This document shows positions 24,132 through 34,442 of a DNA stretch of 64,000 nucleotides, one piece after another. A program made the position numbers and the translations under genes. The stretch covers positions 62,001 to 126,000 of the forward strand of contig NZ_NIXK01000005.1 in assembly GCF_002763455.1 (NCBI RefSeq), in the 5' to 3' direction. Position 1 is the first letter of the stretch; the number at the start of each line of letters is the position of its first letter. The notes beneath the pieces are model-generated. The model searched no databases. It worked only from the letters and a program-made list of their open reading frames with translations, and was not told the DNA's origin. The DNA is from Lentibacillus sediminis. Its GTDB lineage: Bacteria > Bacillota > Bacilli > Bacillales > Amphibacillaceae.

Positions 24132-24620
24132 ATGAAGCTCATTTTAGTATCTATTTTTGCCTGTTTTGCTGCTGTTTTTCAGTCAGCTGGCGGCTTTTTG
24201 CCGGGGATCGGGTATTTTTTAAGTCCGCTTGCCACTGCGCCTATTCTGTTATGTGCTATGTTTTCCATTCCGTTTGGGGTCATGGCCTATTTCCTGACAA
24301 TGATGCTGTTATTCATCCTGCAGCCGACGGAGCTGATTATATTTCCTTTTACAACGGGATTATTAGGGCTTGGCATCGGGGCCTCTTTTTCCTTTTTCAG
24401 GAAGAGAATAAGTATCATTGCTGCTGGCGCTATTGTTTTAGTATTGGGGATTATGAGTCTCTTGTATATTTTTCATTTTCCTATTTTAGGTCCAGTTGTT
24501 TCTGGGTCCTTTTCATTTCTTGCAGCTGGAAGTATTTTTTTATTTACTTTCCTTTACAGCTGGTTATGGGTTGAAATTTCTTTCATCCTCTTTCACAGGT
24601 TAAAAAGGATGATGATTTAG
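24132..24620 (+). CDS. Small multi-pass membrane protein of unknown function (162 aa)
   Basis: A 162-residue hydrophobic protein with five or six predicted helices. It starts MKLILVSIFACFAAVFQSAG, contains LSPLATAPILLCAMFSIPFG, and ends with a short basic tail (HRLKRMMI). The ribosome site is weak. It ends one base before the convergently transcribed dehydrogenase-like gene. The helix pattern is reminiscent of small substrate-binding membrane components, but no family is recognised. Confidence 0.6.
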   Translation: MKLILVSIFACFAAVFQSAGGFLPGIGYFLSPLATAPILLCAMFSIPFGVMAYFLTMMLLFILQPTELIIFPFTTGLLGLGIGASFSFFRKRISIIAAGAIVLVLGIMSLLYIFHFPILGPVVSGSFSFLAAGSIFLFTFLYSWLWVEISFILFHRLKRMMI

Positions 24621-26036
24621 TCATGGTACAATTTCAAAAACAGTGCCTTGGTTAAAATCCGTCACATTCATCGATCCATAAACGCCTAAATATAATCGGC
24701 TCTGGTCCGGATTCGTTCCCAGACTGACAAAATAAGCTGATTCAGACCCAAAATCATATTCGGTATCAATCACATGAAAATCACTCTGTTTACCATCCGG
24801 ACGCGCCTTAGTATAAGCTAAAACCCCTCTGGCAGGAGTTTGGGAGTTATCCGTCCGGAAAATATCGGTAAATACAACGCTTCCCGTTAAAGCGGTAATG
24901 TCTCTCCCCATATAGGCTTGAACCCCTGTAAGTGCAGTTCCCGCAAACTTGTCGGGTCGGGGGTCCTGATGATAATAGCTGGTTAACGGCTGAATCCGCT
25001 TCACTGACGTCTTAATTGCTTCATCGTAATAAGCAATGGTTTTCTCATCTAAATCCGGATTATGATTGCACTCCCTTAAAATCATCGTTGGCAAATCACC
25101 TTCCCATCCCCGCCAGCCAAGGTTGATAAATCCTTCCAGATCGAGTTCTGCGTTTATTCCCGAGGCTTGAACAATATGGGAAACAGGGATTGGTTGATAA
25201 GACGCGAATGAAAAAATGGACTCTACCAGCTCCTGTCCGACATTCCCCACATATTTCATATACTGATCATCATACCTTTGAAAAGAAATACCCGGTGAAT
25301 TGCGCACCCCCTTGGCAATCACCGTAAGTGTCTCCTGAACCTGAGCAGGCAGTTCATGAAAACGTGTGACGATGGGTGGATGTTTGACAGATGTAAGCTG
25401 AGCTACATCAATTTCAATTATTTTTCCGCATATTTCCCTATCATCCTGGCTCAAATTGAATGGATCATAGCCTGATCCGCCATCCCCGGTTGTTAAAACA
25501 AGTTTTCCTGTCTCAGGTGAAAAGCTTAAACTATTAACACCATTATGATTAGCGAACGGTCTTCTTACGTTAAGTAATGTCCGTCGCATTTGCGGCTGAC
25601 CATTTGATTGCAATCCCCATTCCTCAACGGTATCAATATGGTCATACTGCGCCTCTCTATTTGTCCACGTGTTGTGCAAGTTCTCGGGATCACACGGATC
25701 AGGAATAAAAGATGCAAGAGGCGCACCCGGACCTTGTGTTCCAGCGGCAGAATAATGAAGGTAAAACAAACCGTTATAATAAAATGCCGGATGAAACGCC
25801 ATCCCGAGCAACCCCCGCTCATCATACCCGCCATTAGCTGTACCAAGTTCCAGGACCCGCTGCCTGATATCCAAAAACGTTCGGATTTCTCCGTTTCCTA
25901 TGCAAAAGATTTCTCCTACCTGGGTAGCAATAAATAACCTTTCCATTGCGTCACCTGGAAGCATAGCTGACTTCATAACGGTGGGTAAATTTATATTGCT
26001 TACAATGGGCCGTAAGCTAACCTTCACGTTTTTCAA
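24621..26036 (-). CDS. Glucose/sorbosone dehydrogenase-like beta-propeller protein
   Basis: A 471-residue protein with the GSDH/HHIP-type propeller signatures ERLFIATQVGEIFCIGNGEI, GGYDERGLLGMAFHPAF, HNGVNSLSFSPETGKLVLTTGDGGSGYDPFN and a late NLGWRGWEGD block. No signal peptide is evident, unlike secreted PQQ-linked relatives, so the activity and cofactor are uncertain. The TTG start is supported by a full AAGGAGGT site at good spacing. The defence island begins beyond it. Confidence 0.75.
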   Translation of the reverse strand: MKNVKVSLRPIVSNINLPTVMKSAMLPGDAMERLFIATQVGEIFCIGNGEIRTFLDIRQRVLELGTANGGYDERGLLGMAFHPAFYYNGLFYLHYSAAGTQGPGAPLASFIPDPCDPENLHNTWTNREAQYDHIDTVEEWGLQSNGQPQMRRTLLNVRRPFANHNGVNSLSFSPETGKLVLTTGDGGSGYDPFNLSQDDREICGKIIEIDVAQLTSVKHPPIVTRFHELPAQVQETLTVIAKGVRNSPGISFQRYDDQYMKYVGNVGQELVESIFSFASYQPIPVSHIVQASGINAELDLEGFINLGWRGWEGDLPTMILRECNHNPDLDEKTIAYYDEAIKTSVKRIQPLTSYYHQDPRPDKFAGTALTGVQAYMGRDITALTGSVVFTDIFRTDNSQTPARGVLAYTKARPDGKQSDFHVIDTEYDFGSESAYFVSLGTNPDQSRLYLGVYGSMNVTDFNQGTVFEIVP

Positions 26037-26373
26037 GAAGTTGACCTCCTTCTTATGGGCTCTTTATCAGAATATGATTGGGATTGTTTTGTAAGTACTG
26101 GATATTGGGTGGGGTGGGGGAAGGAGGAAATTTTGATGGGAGATGGATTGCGGTCAAAATATTTAAAAAAGACAACCGCTAAGACATATAATGGTATGCC
26201 TCAATAGGGGATTCTTGTTTCCCTGTATGTTAAAATGACTAATTAATCAACTTCAGCCAAAAAGTGGTAATACCCTTCTTAACTTTGTTTCAATTATAGT
26301 AGTGAAAGGGGATAGTAATATGGAAGCTTAATACCGCTGAGTAGAGTTAAAGTTATGGAAAGGAGTAAAAACC
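26037..26373. other. Gap between the dehydrogenase-like gene and vsr; island edge
   Basis: Nothing gene-like is visible in these 337 bases apart from the vsr ribosome site AAAGGAG at its end. Base composition becomes visibly AT-richer from here, marking the left edge of the defence island. No attachment-site repeat was found. Confidence 0.4.
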
Positions 26374-26787
26374 GTGGCTGACATTATGACCAAAGAACAA
26401 AGAAGAAAAAACATGAAGGCTATAAAATCTATTTCCAAGCTTGAAAACAAAGTCTCAAGTGAACTATGGAAAAAAAGATTTAGATTCAGAAGAAATACAC
26501 AAAATCTTTTCGGAAAACCTGATATATCAATAAAAAAATACAAAGTAGTCATTTTTATAGACTCTTGTTTCTGGCATCAATGTCCTATTCACGGAAACAT
26601 ACCAAAAACAAATACCGTTTTCTGGAAAAATAAACTTGAAAGTAACGTGGATCGTGATAAGAAGATCAATAATTATTATGAAGAAAACAATTGGAATATA
26701 AAAAGAATATGGGAGCATGAAATAAAAAGTGATTTTGACAAAGTTATTGAAGAACTCTCTCAGTTTATAAAAAGGGCTCAAATATAA
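26374..26787 (+). CDS. vsr: Very short patch repair endonuclease
   Basis: A 137-residue Vsr protein. Key stretches are MTKEQRRKNMKAIKSISKLE, FRFRRNTQNLFGKPDISI (catalytic Asp in KPDI), VVIFIDSCFWHQCPIHG (zinc-binding Cys/His) and NWNIKRIWEHE. It nicks at T:G mismatches that arise by deamination of 5-methylcytosine, protecting genomes that carry a C5 methyltransferase. It converges on the C5 methyltransferase gene, its expected partner. The GTG start has AAAGGAG eight bases upstream; an ATG four codons later is the alternative. Confidence 0.93.
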   Translation: MADIMTKEQRRKNMKAIKSISKLENKVSSELWKKRFRFRRNTQNLFGKPDISIKKYKVVIFIDSCFWHQCPIHGNIPKTNTVFWKNKLESNVDRDKKINNYYEENNWNIKRIWEHEIKSDFDKVIEELSQFIKRAQI

Positions 26788-26793
26788 GCCCTT
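26771..26793. terminator. Bidirectional terminator between vsr and the C5 methyltransferase gene
   Basis: AAAGGGCT/AAGCCCTTT hairpin, flanked by A-rich and T-rich sequence. It overlaps the vsr stop codon and lies between convergent genes. Confidence 0.7.
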
Positions 26794-26811
26794 TATTTGC
26801 CAGGTGTTATT

Positions 26812-28275
26812 TCAAACCTGCGCATACTCCTTAAGTTCGCTCTTATCTTCTTTTATCATTTTCTTTAACTTCTTTGTCTCTAATATAGATTCGCCAATGA
26901 CTGCCGCCAATTTTGGTGGTACAGCATTACCAATCTGCCGGTACTGATCATTGCGTCCACCGTGAAAAACGTAGTCATTCGGAAAAGATTGCAACAACTG
27001 TGCTTCGTACGGGGTAAGCGTCCTGGGTTGGTCTGGATGGATAAATTTAAGACCATCCTTTTCCATATGGGCCAAAATTGTATTAGATGGTTTATCCCAG
27101 CAATGCTTTACATAAGTATCCTTATGCTTACTTTTATCATAAGGGTAAAGATAGTCCAACAACTCATTATAATCATCGGACTTAGTATTCATAAAACGTG
27201 ATGAATTACTTCCCGGCTTAGTTTCAATAAAGATTATAACATCACGAAAATTATGCACCCTTGACTGATGATTAGTTAACAATTGATCCTCTTCAAAATT
27301 ATTAATCCCATATTCAATAATTAATTCGTTATATAAATTTAAAAACCTTTTCAAACCCTGTATTTTATAGTTTCGTTTCCCAACAATTGATACAAATTCC
27401 ACATTTAGTCTTTGATACAGTTTTTCTAACCTCAGTTTATTATCTGCATCTGCCTCGTTTATTGCCAAGTCCCCTATTTTCTTCATAAACAATTCAAGGA
27501 TCTTTTTGTAATTTGATTTGAGAACATCTATATTTTTAAGGTTTTTCGGGAGCGAAATTTCAGGCAAACGTAGGGGTAAATGCCTGATAGCCTTAACTGT
27601 ATTGTACGGTACTCTTTTACCACCGTGAGTAGGTTTAATATTGGGATTATCCAAGCCTAATCTATTAGCAATTATTATTATCCTTTTTCTATGTTGGGGT
27701 ACTCCAAAATCTGCCGCATTTAAAACTTGAAACCTGTCCAATATGCTATTTTCAATATTTGTTGTATAACCTTTGGATCCCAATTCATCACAGATTAACT
27801 CAATAACTTGTACCTGTTTACCTTTTAATCCAACTTCCTCAACTTTCTTTGATAACATGCCCTCTACATTCTCAAACACAACGAAATCTGGTTCTAGTTT
27901 ATCAACTATCTCAAAAAAGTGTTTGTATAATGTATTCCTGGGGTCATTCTTCAATTTTTCCCTCATTTCCTTAGTACCAGACCTCGCCGGACCCGCTAAC
28001 GAAAATGTCTGGCATGGAGGGCCACCAATAATAACGTCTATATCAGCGCAAGATTTATAGATTTCCTCCTTAACCGAAGAGCAAGTGATGTCGCCTTGAA
28101 TGACTTTGTCAACGCCCAGATGCCCACGTAGAGTGTCACAGGCTGCAGGATCAATTTCAACAGCCTTCGTGATTTCAAATTTATAATCTGGCTGATTCTG
28201 ATTTACTTGTAAAAAACCGGTGGAAAACCCGCCACCACCCGCAAATAAATCAAGTACCTTTAATGTTTTTTTCAT
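26812..28275 (-). CDS. drmMII: DNA (cytosine-5) methyltransferase, DrmMII-like
   Basis: A 487-residue C5 methyltransferase with its motifs in order: I LDLFAGGGGFSTGF, IV GGPPCQTFSLAG (catalytic Cys in PPC), VI FVFENVEGML, VIII GVPQHRKRIIIIANR, and X GNAVPPKLAAVIGES. It modifies cytosine in a target that cannot be read from sequence. It follows drmA-drmB-drmC on the same strand, 87 bases after drmC. In class 2 DISARM a C5 methylase of this kind marks host DNA. The adjacent vsr gene would repair its deamination lesions. Confidence 0.9.
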   Translation of the reverse strand: MKKTLKVLDLFAGGGGFSTGFLQVNQNQPDYKFEITKAVEIDPAACDTLRGHLGVDKVIQGDITCSSVKEEIYKSCADIDVIIGGPPCQTFSLAGPARSGTKEMREKLKNDPRNTLYKHFFEIVDKLEPDFVVFENVEGMLSKKVEEVGLKGKQVQVIELICDELGSKGYTTNIENSILDRFQVLNAADFGVPQHRKRIIIIANRLGLDNPNIKPTHGGKRVPYNTVKAIRHLPLRLPEISLPKNLKNIDVLKSNYKKILELFMKKIGDLAINEADADNKLRLEKLYQRLNVEFVSIVGKRNYKIQGLKRFLNLYNELIIEYGINNFEEDQLLTNHQSRVHNFRDVIIFIETKPGSNSSRFMNTKSDDYNELLDYLYPYDKSKHKDTYVKHCWDKPSNTILAHMEKDGLKFIHPDQPRTLTPYEAQLLQSFPNDYVFHGGRNDQYRQIGNAVPPKLAAVIGESILETKKLKKMIKEDKSELKEYAQV

Positions 28276-28362
28276 AATTTTCTTCCTTTAATTTTACTTA
28301 TTAATCCGCACTATACCTATCTTCTCCTATAATAACAGGTTTAACAAGAAAAGTCCTAATAT

Positions 28363-29154
28363 CTAATATACTTTTTTAATTTGGTTATTCCTTAGTAATG
28401 AATGATATTGCATCCAAATTTCACGGATAACATCATGGTTTTCAATAACAATCCCGGTTTCAATATTTCTCATAAACCCGTGATAAGAAAAATTGGCTGA
28501 GGTAAGAAATAATTTTTTTTGATCGATAATTAAAAGCTTGGCATGCAGACTTGCATAATCATTCTGGTCCGTGCCCTTCCAGCTATAAATGTTTAGTAAA
28601 TACTGCTCTTTACTCCAATTAAGCCTAATTTCATTATAATTTTCTTCTTTATCATTAACTATTATGTTGATTCGGCATTTTCTTTCAGCAGCACTTTCTA
28701 ACTCTTTTAACAACGTTCGAATAATTTCTTGCTTGAATGAGAAGTTATAGCCTACAATAAATATCTCGTTCTTCGCAGAACCAATCAATTGTTTTACAGT
28801 TTCATATGTTTGAAATTGGATAAAACTCGTATCAAAAGTCGGACCTGTCCAAACTGGTGTAATCCCAGGCTGAGAATTCAACTGATAAACTGCTGCTTGA
28901 TAGGCAATCTCTAAGCTGTTGACTAAATCTGAAGATTTCCACCCATTTTCATTAGCTTCCTCAAAGACTTCATATATTAAATAATCCAATTCAAAAGGAA
29001 AATTTAAGGCATAGCAAATCTGTTCATAACCTTTTGCCAGCTCATTCTCTTTCAGTTTTAGAACTAATGTGTCAAATAGTTGTTGATTATTATTTTTGAC
29101 TAACACAGATACAAAATGAACTATTTTTTTCTGCAGTTTTTTACTCGTTCTCAT
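28363..29154 (-). CDS. drmC: DISARM phospholipase D-like protein DrmC
   Basis: A 263-residue protein. Its C-terminal PLD domain has the HKD motif in SLHAKLLIIDQKKLFLTSAN (HAKLLIID, about residue 208), followed by the NFSYHGFMRNIETGIVIEN signature. The N-terminal 120 residues are helical. It follows drmB with a short overlap, and the set drmA-drmB-drmC is the DISARM core. The ATG at 29154 is preferred to a TTG ten codons upstream. DrmC was reported to be dispensable in one DISARM system, and its substrate is not settled. Confidence 0.85.
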   Translation of the reverse strand: MRTSKKLQKKIVHFVSVLVKNNNQQLFDTLVLKLKENELAKGYEQICYALNFPFELDYLIYEVFEEANENGWKSSDLVNSLEIAYQAAVYQLNSQPGITPVWTGPTFDTSFIQFQTYETVKQLIGSAKNEIFIVGYNFSFKQEIIRTLLKELESAAERKCRINIIVNDKEENYNEIRLNWSKEQYLLNIYSWKGTDQNDYASLHAKLLIIDQKKLFLTSANFSYHGFMRNIETGIVIENHDVIREIWMQYHSLLRNNQIKKVY

Positions 29155-30958
29155 TCTTAAAAAACTCTCTTTGATAATTTGCAACAGTCTCTACCATTAT
29201 TGAACGATCCAAATACCTGTTTGAATTCTCACAGGAAGTTTCGGCTATAAGCATACAGCTATGGCATGCTGCACCATTTACATCTGTTAATGCCTGAGCA
29301 TCGTGTTCAGCGCATTGAGGATCCCCTGAGCAATATCTAGCAGCAGCCAAAGCCCTTGCCATAATAGATTCAAACTTGTCAGTACTTCCCAACTCTACAA
29401 GGCCTCCAAGACTTCCTTCCGAGTCAACAGTAGATGTATATATCAATATACCAGCCATTCCGTTTTGGTTGTCTGAATATATTCTTTCTTTCAACGCAGA
29501 TGAAGAATATCCCGAATGAAGAGTTAATTCTCTCATCAATGCATGTGAAAGAGTATGTAACAGTATATAACGTATCCCTTGAAATGGAGGAATTGCTTCT
29601 TCCGGCATATCCCGTTCCAAATAGATTTTTCTATGGGCACGCTCCACAGAATTCTCGTACTCCTCAAATTTTCGCTCCCAATCTTTCAATCTATCATTAT
29701 TAAGCGTCAGGAAGATACCTTCTCCGTATGTTTCTACTCCCGGCAGCCAATTAAGCCTTTCAGCACTTAACGGTGCAAACTTTACTTGTTCATTTGATTC
29801 ATCGTCTTTTTCATCATATTCCTTTGACAACCTTGCAGTTACGTCTGGAGCTGGGTGAATTCGTGTAAATCCTTTTAACACCATTACTTCCTTTAACCTT
29901 TTTACTTTTACCAAATTAGAAATTAAACCACTGTACCTGTATGGTACGTCTTCTTGTTTCGTTTCAAAATCAATACCTTCGTAATTATATTGTTCCATCA
30001 ACAAGGCTTCGTACTCCGGTTTTTTTAAGTCTTCCTCTTCAGGGGAAGATACATTTTTAAGTCTCTGAACGATTCCCCAGACCTTTTCAAGACCAATCCT
30101 GTTAATGTCCGCGTTTCTCTTGTAATATTTATTAAAAAAGTCCCTGTCATTCATAAGTTCTTCATCATTAAAATCAATATTATCCTTCACAAATTGATCA
30201 AGATTTTCATCCGCCTTTGAAGAAGGAATAACAATGGAACTTTCCAAAGAAGAAAAATAAATATTTGATGCCCCGCGTAGTAGTAATTTTCTATTCTTCT
30301 CACAATCTGGTTCTTTATCTTTCAGCCATGGCCTTCTTCCTGTACATTTTCCCAAAATCTTATTATTAGACAGTGCTTCGCTAATCGATCTATCTTTCTC
30401 ACAAGTTGTACACTGCACTATCAGGTCTTTCAAAGATCCTGTTTGACCACTATCTTCCAAATAGAGTTTACATTTCTTGGCATCGTAATTTGTTCCTTTG
30501 TGTACATAAAACTCCCAGGGAAAATCATCAACATGTCCATTCTCACATGCAGTTATAAAACGTACCGGATGTGTTTTAACCTTGGGACAGGGACCATTTT
30601 CCCTATCAGGGTTTTTACAATATAGCGCTCCGTCTTGCTCAAAAAAGTCATTTCCATTCCGCTTTCCCAACTTCCTGCAATTTGGGCAAACATGATATTC
30701 CGGGAAACGATAGGAAGGTATTGTTCCAACACTGTGCCCATCAGAACCGGTATTTGTTGGGATAGACTTTATTTGATTTATCTTTAACTTTCTTTTTATT
30801 CTCGGTTCATCTATATCCTTTGACTTGGAAACATCTATATTATCCCATTTATCAGTACCTGCAACCATAACGGAATAATCAGGCAAATCAACGATTGAAC
30901 CCGGTCCAAAAGTAGTTATAAATTGGCTGGGTCTTAATTCACCTACTTTATTTCTCAT
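29141..30958 (-). CDS. drmB: DISARM protein DrmB (DUF1998)
   Basis: A 605-residue protein that opens with the typical RPSQFITTFGPGSIVDLPDY block. Cysteine pairs HVCPNCRKLGKRNG and VQCTTCEKD are likely zinc ribbons. The C-terminal DUF1998 region shows RYILLHTLSHALMRELTLHSGYS and the cysteine cluster CSGDPQCAEHD…CHSCMLIAETSCENSN. DrmB pairs with the helicase DrmA to form the DNA-loading complex of DISARM. It starts 18 bases after the drmA stop. Length is typical for the family. Confidence 0.9.
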   Translation of the reverse strand: MRNKVGELRPSQFITTFGPGSIVDLPDYSVMVAGTDKWDNIDVSKSKDIDEPRIKRKLKINQIKSIPTNTGSDGHSVGTIPSYRFPEYHVCPNCRKLGKRNGNDFFEQDGALYCKNPDRENGPCPKVKTHPVRFITACENGHVDDFPWEFYVHKGTNYDAKKCKLYLEDSGQTGSLKDLIVQCTTCEKDRSISEALSNNKILGKCTGRRPWLKDKEPDCEKNRKLLLRGASNIYFSSLESSIVIPSSKADENLDQFVKDNIDFNDEELMNDRDFFNKYYKRNADINRIGLEKVWGIVQRLKNVSSPEEEDLKKPEYEALLMEQYNYEGIDFETKQEDVPYRYSGLISNLVKVKRLKEVMVLKGFTRIHPAPDVTARLSKEYDEKDDESNEQVKFAPLSAERLNWLPGVETYGEGIFLTLNNDRLKDWERKFEEYENSVERAHRKIYLERDMPEEAIPPFQGIRYILLHTLSHALMRELTLHSGYSSSALKERIYSDNQNGMAGILIYTSTVDSEGSLGGLVELGSTDKFESIMARALAAARYCSGDPQCAEHDAQALTDVNGAACHSCMLIAETSCENSNRYLDRSIMVETVANYQREFFKNENE

Positions 30959-30976
30959 ACAATTCAGCCCCTTCTT

Positions 30977-33900
30977 TTATCCAAGATAAATGCCTGCTGT
31001 TGCTTCTACATCTCTCATCGAATTGGGTGTTTTAAAAGTTCCTTCCGTTTCTTTACCGCCAATTGGATACAACAGGTTGGATTCTCTCTCCGATTTAGAA
31101 TTACTATATTTTAACTTACTTCTGGTTGCATCATCCTCCCATTTTCCAATAAGTTCTTCAAGGTGTTCCTGAATGGCATCTGTTGATAAGTTCATTTGGT
31201 CGGCTCTTTTTATAAACAGGTCCAAAATCTTATCAGAAACACTGTCTATTTTTTTAAATTCACCGGCTGATTTGTTTTCGGTCAATTCACTTTCACCAAG
31301 TCTTAACATGGAAACCAATACAGCCGCCAAACCTCTATCTCTGGCACGTGATGCAAAAGGGGTTACACTTATTGGTTCCACATACCTGTACAGGGCTGAA
31401 TGGTAAGCATAAAACTCTTCATAATGCGATATATCCCGCGGTCTTGCCCAATTGTAGGTTGTTATAACTAATCCCGGATTTTGCCTCCCAACCCTACTTG
31501 TCGACTGAATATACTCAGCAGTTGCCTTAGGTTGCCCATTAACCACCATTAACCCAAGACGGGATACATCAACTCCAACTGATATCATATTACTGGCTAA
31601 CAGAACATCAATCGGCTTCATTTTTGTTTCTTCTTTATTATAATAAACCTGTTGTAAACGTGATAACAATTTCGGTATATCCCCTGAATCAATACGACTC
31701 GTCAGTTCCGGTACATCACGTTCCAATGGTCTTTTGGAAAATTGATAACTGTTTTCAGGTCCAAACTGATTTTCAAGCGTATTCATTCTTGCAGGCACGT
31801 CATCTTCAATTAAGCGAACAGCTCCTCCAAGTTCTCTTAAACTGTTAAAATAGCCAACCAGCGTATAATAGGGATCTAAGTGTTCCGGTTTATATTTTTG
31901 GTCCATTTGGGTAACACTTGCCAGCATGTTTGCGTAGGCCCTCAGCAATATTGTCTTCATACTTCTCCCAGGGGCAAATAATCCAACATACAAACGGCCT
32001 GGCATCTCACCAATTGGTCTTTGCTTAGCGAAGAACGAATCCTTATGAGTAAGTCCCGGGCTGGGAAAAATCTGCGTTTCCCTGCAGTATAGGCCTTCTA
32101 TTTGTTTATTAGCATTCCTGATGGTTGCCGTTGAAGCAACTATTTTTGGGCCAATTACATTATTACCCGATTCTACTGAACATAAATAATCAACTGCAGT
32201 TTCATATAGGCCAACCATAGTACCTAATGGCCCTGAAATTAAATGGAGTTCGTCTTGAATAATTAAATTCGGCGGATGGATCACCCTCTCATTTACTAAA
32301 TCCAATGAACCTGCAACGTTTCTAGCATTATCTTTTTCATTTTTTGAATGTCCATTGGAAATAAAACCCCATTCCGGAATTTCTCCTTTTACCTTACCAA
32401 ACAAATTCTGTATTTCCGGCTGCCAAGGCATTCTTGCAAATTTATCAACGGTCCCTATAACCAAATCGGGTAACAGACGATAGATTTCTTCATCCGTGAC
32501 CAATACCGGCAACCCCTCATTATTTGAATTGAGCCTGTGGAAAGAACACTCTCTATTTGGGCAGCAGATAAAAATCCTTCTCTTTTTATCTTTATATTTG
32601 TATGTGCTCAAAAATGTTTTTGGCTTTTTGCCATTGATAAGTTCATATCCGCACCAAGGGCATGTTACAAGCTGTACCGGCGTTCCTTTTGACTGATCTA
32701 CATAAAAGTCCTTCTGTCCTTTATTAATTGCATCTACCCTTGTACTTATCACCTTTTTTGCATCGTCAAAGTTATTGGGCACACTCTTTTGGCCTACCCA
32801 TAAACCTATTCTAAATGGCGTTTCCCCCCATATTTCAGGAGACTTCCTCCGTATTTCTTCACAAGCACAAATCATTGCAGTAGCTCGTTGAAATTGCTGT
32901 ACAGTCAACAGCCTTAGCGTGTATCTCATAATAACAGAAACACCAACATCTGTTCGATAATCATTTAACTTCATTAATCTTCTATATCCTAAGGTAAATG
33001 CTGCCAACCCCAGATATGCCTCTGTTTTACCACCACCAGTAGGAAACCATAGTAAATCAGCAATTTTCCTGTCCTCAGATTCAGGGGCAACAACTCCTTT
33101 TATATTTTGCAAAACAAACGCAATTTGAAAGGGACGCCATGTTGCAGAAACTTCGGATGGTTTAATACCTTGTTCTGCGGCAACAGTATGTGCACGCTGT
33201 GCGGCCATCACCTTATTTGCAAAAATAAAAGACGAAAATGCATCTTTATCATTCTTTAGTTCTGCGAGGCCTTTTTCCATTCTACTCAATGATAATTGAC
33301 ACTTTTTTATGTGTTCCCTTGCTGTTTGCCTGTGGACTTCTTTTATCTCTTTTACTTCCTTTGTTCTATCATCTATCCATTGCCCGTATGCATCTAATAA
33401 CGGACGAAGGGCATTCACTATCTGCATGGGGGAAGTCTTTTCTGCAAGCAGTCTCATGTCCAAAGTTCCACCTAATTTCCACTTAGGAGGAATAACCATT
33501 GGCACTTCATATGCAGGAATAATTTCTGTTTCCAGTTTTCCCGATCTTTTTAAAGTAGAATCAATATCATACCAATTAACCGCTATATTATGGCCAACAC
33601 CATAAACCGCTTCATCACGGTAAAGCAATTCGTCAGACCTTGTATCGCCATCCTGAAATCCCTTCTCATTGTTCGAAAATGCACTTCGCTGCATAATCGA
33701 TTTGTCAATTTTACTTTTAACAAGTAATTTTGGCTGAAACACACATTTATGATCAATTGTGTGTTCGTCCGGTTGCTGTGTGTAACGGTTCACAATAAAC
33801 ATACTCACTGCATAACAATTCTTATATTTTCTTACCAACCACTCAAGTTTAATGGATTCTTTTGTTTTATCATCCTTGGAATCAAGACGGTTAACACAAA

Positions 33901-34315
33901 CAAAATCCTTACTACCCAATCTATTTGTCAAATCTATTTCAAAATTACTTAGTTCATATACGTACCTTTTCCAATGATTGTCTCCGGTTTCTTCATACAT
34001 TCCAAAACTGACATCTATCAATAAATTAGGGTTCTTTTTATCCACTAAAAATGAAATACCAATAGCTGAAGGATTCATTGCCTTAGCCAGTGGAGCTATA
34101 GATTCAACAGTTTCTTTCGAAGTATCTCTTCCTAAAATATTTTCATTCTCATCTTCAACAGTTGCAATACCCGATTTCATCGGCCACAAAATTCCAGCCA
34201 TGTATTTTTGCAATGGTTTAATTTTCAACTCTTCTTGTTTGCTCTCCGGTCCAATAAGGTCATATCGGAGGCGATCTAAAAGTTCCCCTCTTGCATTTTT
34301 TTCTGAAGACTTCAC
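30977..34315 (-). CDS. drmA: DISARM helicase DrmA
   Basis: A 1112-residue SF2 helicase. Walker A is WFPTGGGKTEAYLGLAAF (about residue 430), the DExH box is LIIQDELHLISGPLG (about 690), and motif VI is STSRVGRQNPGLVI (about 945). A CPWCGYEL…CCPNRECSFH zinc-binding insert lies between them. With DrmB it would form the DISARM DNA-engaging complex. The start is a GTG with GGGAG at good spacing. It is the first gene of the operon and is divergent from an SF1 helicase gene across 127 bases. Confidence 0.9.
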   Translation of the reverse strand: MKSSEKNARGELLDRLRYDLIGPESKQEELKIKPLQKYMAGILWPMKSGIATVEDENENILGRDTSKETVESIAPLAKAMNPSAIGISFLVDKKNPNLLIDVSFGMYEETGDNHWKRYVYELSNFEIDLTNRLGSKDFVCVNRLDSKDDKTKESIKLEWLVRKYKNCYAVSMFIVNRYTQQPDEHTIDHKCVFQPKLLVKSKIDKSIMQRSAFSNNEKGFQDGDTRSDELLYRDEAVYGVGHNIAVNWYDIDSTLKRSGKLETEIIPAYEVPMVIPPKWKLGGTLDMRLLAEKTSPMQIVNALRPLLDAYGQWIDDRTKEVKEIKEVHRQTAREHIKKCQLSLSRMEKGLAELKNDKDAFSSFIFANKVMAAQRAHTVAAEQGIKPSEVSATWRPFQIAFVLQNIKGVVAPESEDRKIADLLWFPTGGGKTEAYLGLAAFTLGYRRLMKLNDYRTDVGVSVIMRYTLRLLTVQQFQRATAMICACEEIRRKSPEIWGETPFRIGLWVGQKSVPNNFDDAKKVISTRVDAINKGQKDFYVDQSKGTPVQLVTCPWCGYELINGKKPKTFLSTYKYKDKKRRIFICCPNRECSFHRLNSNNEGLPVLVTDEEIYRLLPDLVIGTVDKFARMPWQPEIQNLFGKVKGEIPEWGFISNGHSKNEKDNARNVAGSLDLVNERVIHPPNLIIQDELHLISGPLGTMVGLYETAVDYLCSVESGNNVIGPKIVASTATIRNANKQIEGLYCRETQIFPSPGLTHKDSFFAKQRPIGEMPGRLYVGLFAPGRSMKTILLRAYANMLASVTQMDQKYKPEHLDPYYTLVGYFNSLRELGGAVRLIEDDVPARMNTLENQFGPENSYQFSKRPLERDVPELTSRIDSGDIPKLLSRLQQVYYNKEETKMKPIDVLLASNMISVGVDVSRLGLMVVNGQPKATAEYIQSTSRVGRQNPGLVITTYNWARPRDISHYEEFYAYHSALYRYVEPISVTPFASRARDRGLAAVLVSMLRLGESELTENKSAGEFKKIDSVSDKILDLFIKRADQMNLSTDAIQEHLEELIGKWEDDATRSKLKYSNSKSERESNLLYPIGGKETEGTFKTPNSMRDVEATAGIYLG

Positions 34316-34442
34316 TTTACCACTCCCTAATTTATCGTTTCTAAAACTATTTTACCAAATTATTAGTACTAATAAAGGGCTTTTTTTGATATTATTAAAA
34401 TTAGAAGAAATTTTTATCACCTCTTTTCAAAGGATGTTCAAA

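Noticed and set aside
33978-34442. In-frame extension of the first SF1 helicase upstream of 34443
   Set aside because: The 155 extra codons lie inside drmA on the opposite strand, have no ribosome site, and would precede a complete helicase N-terminus.
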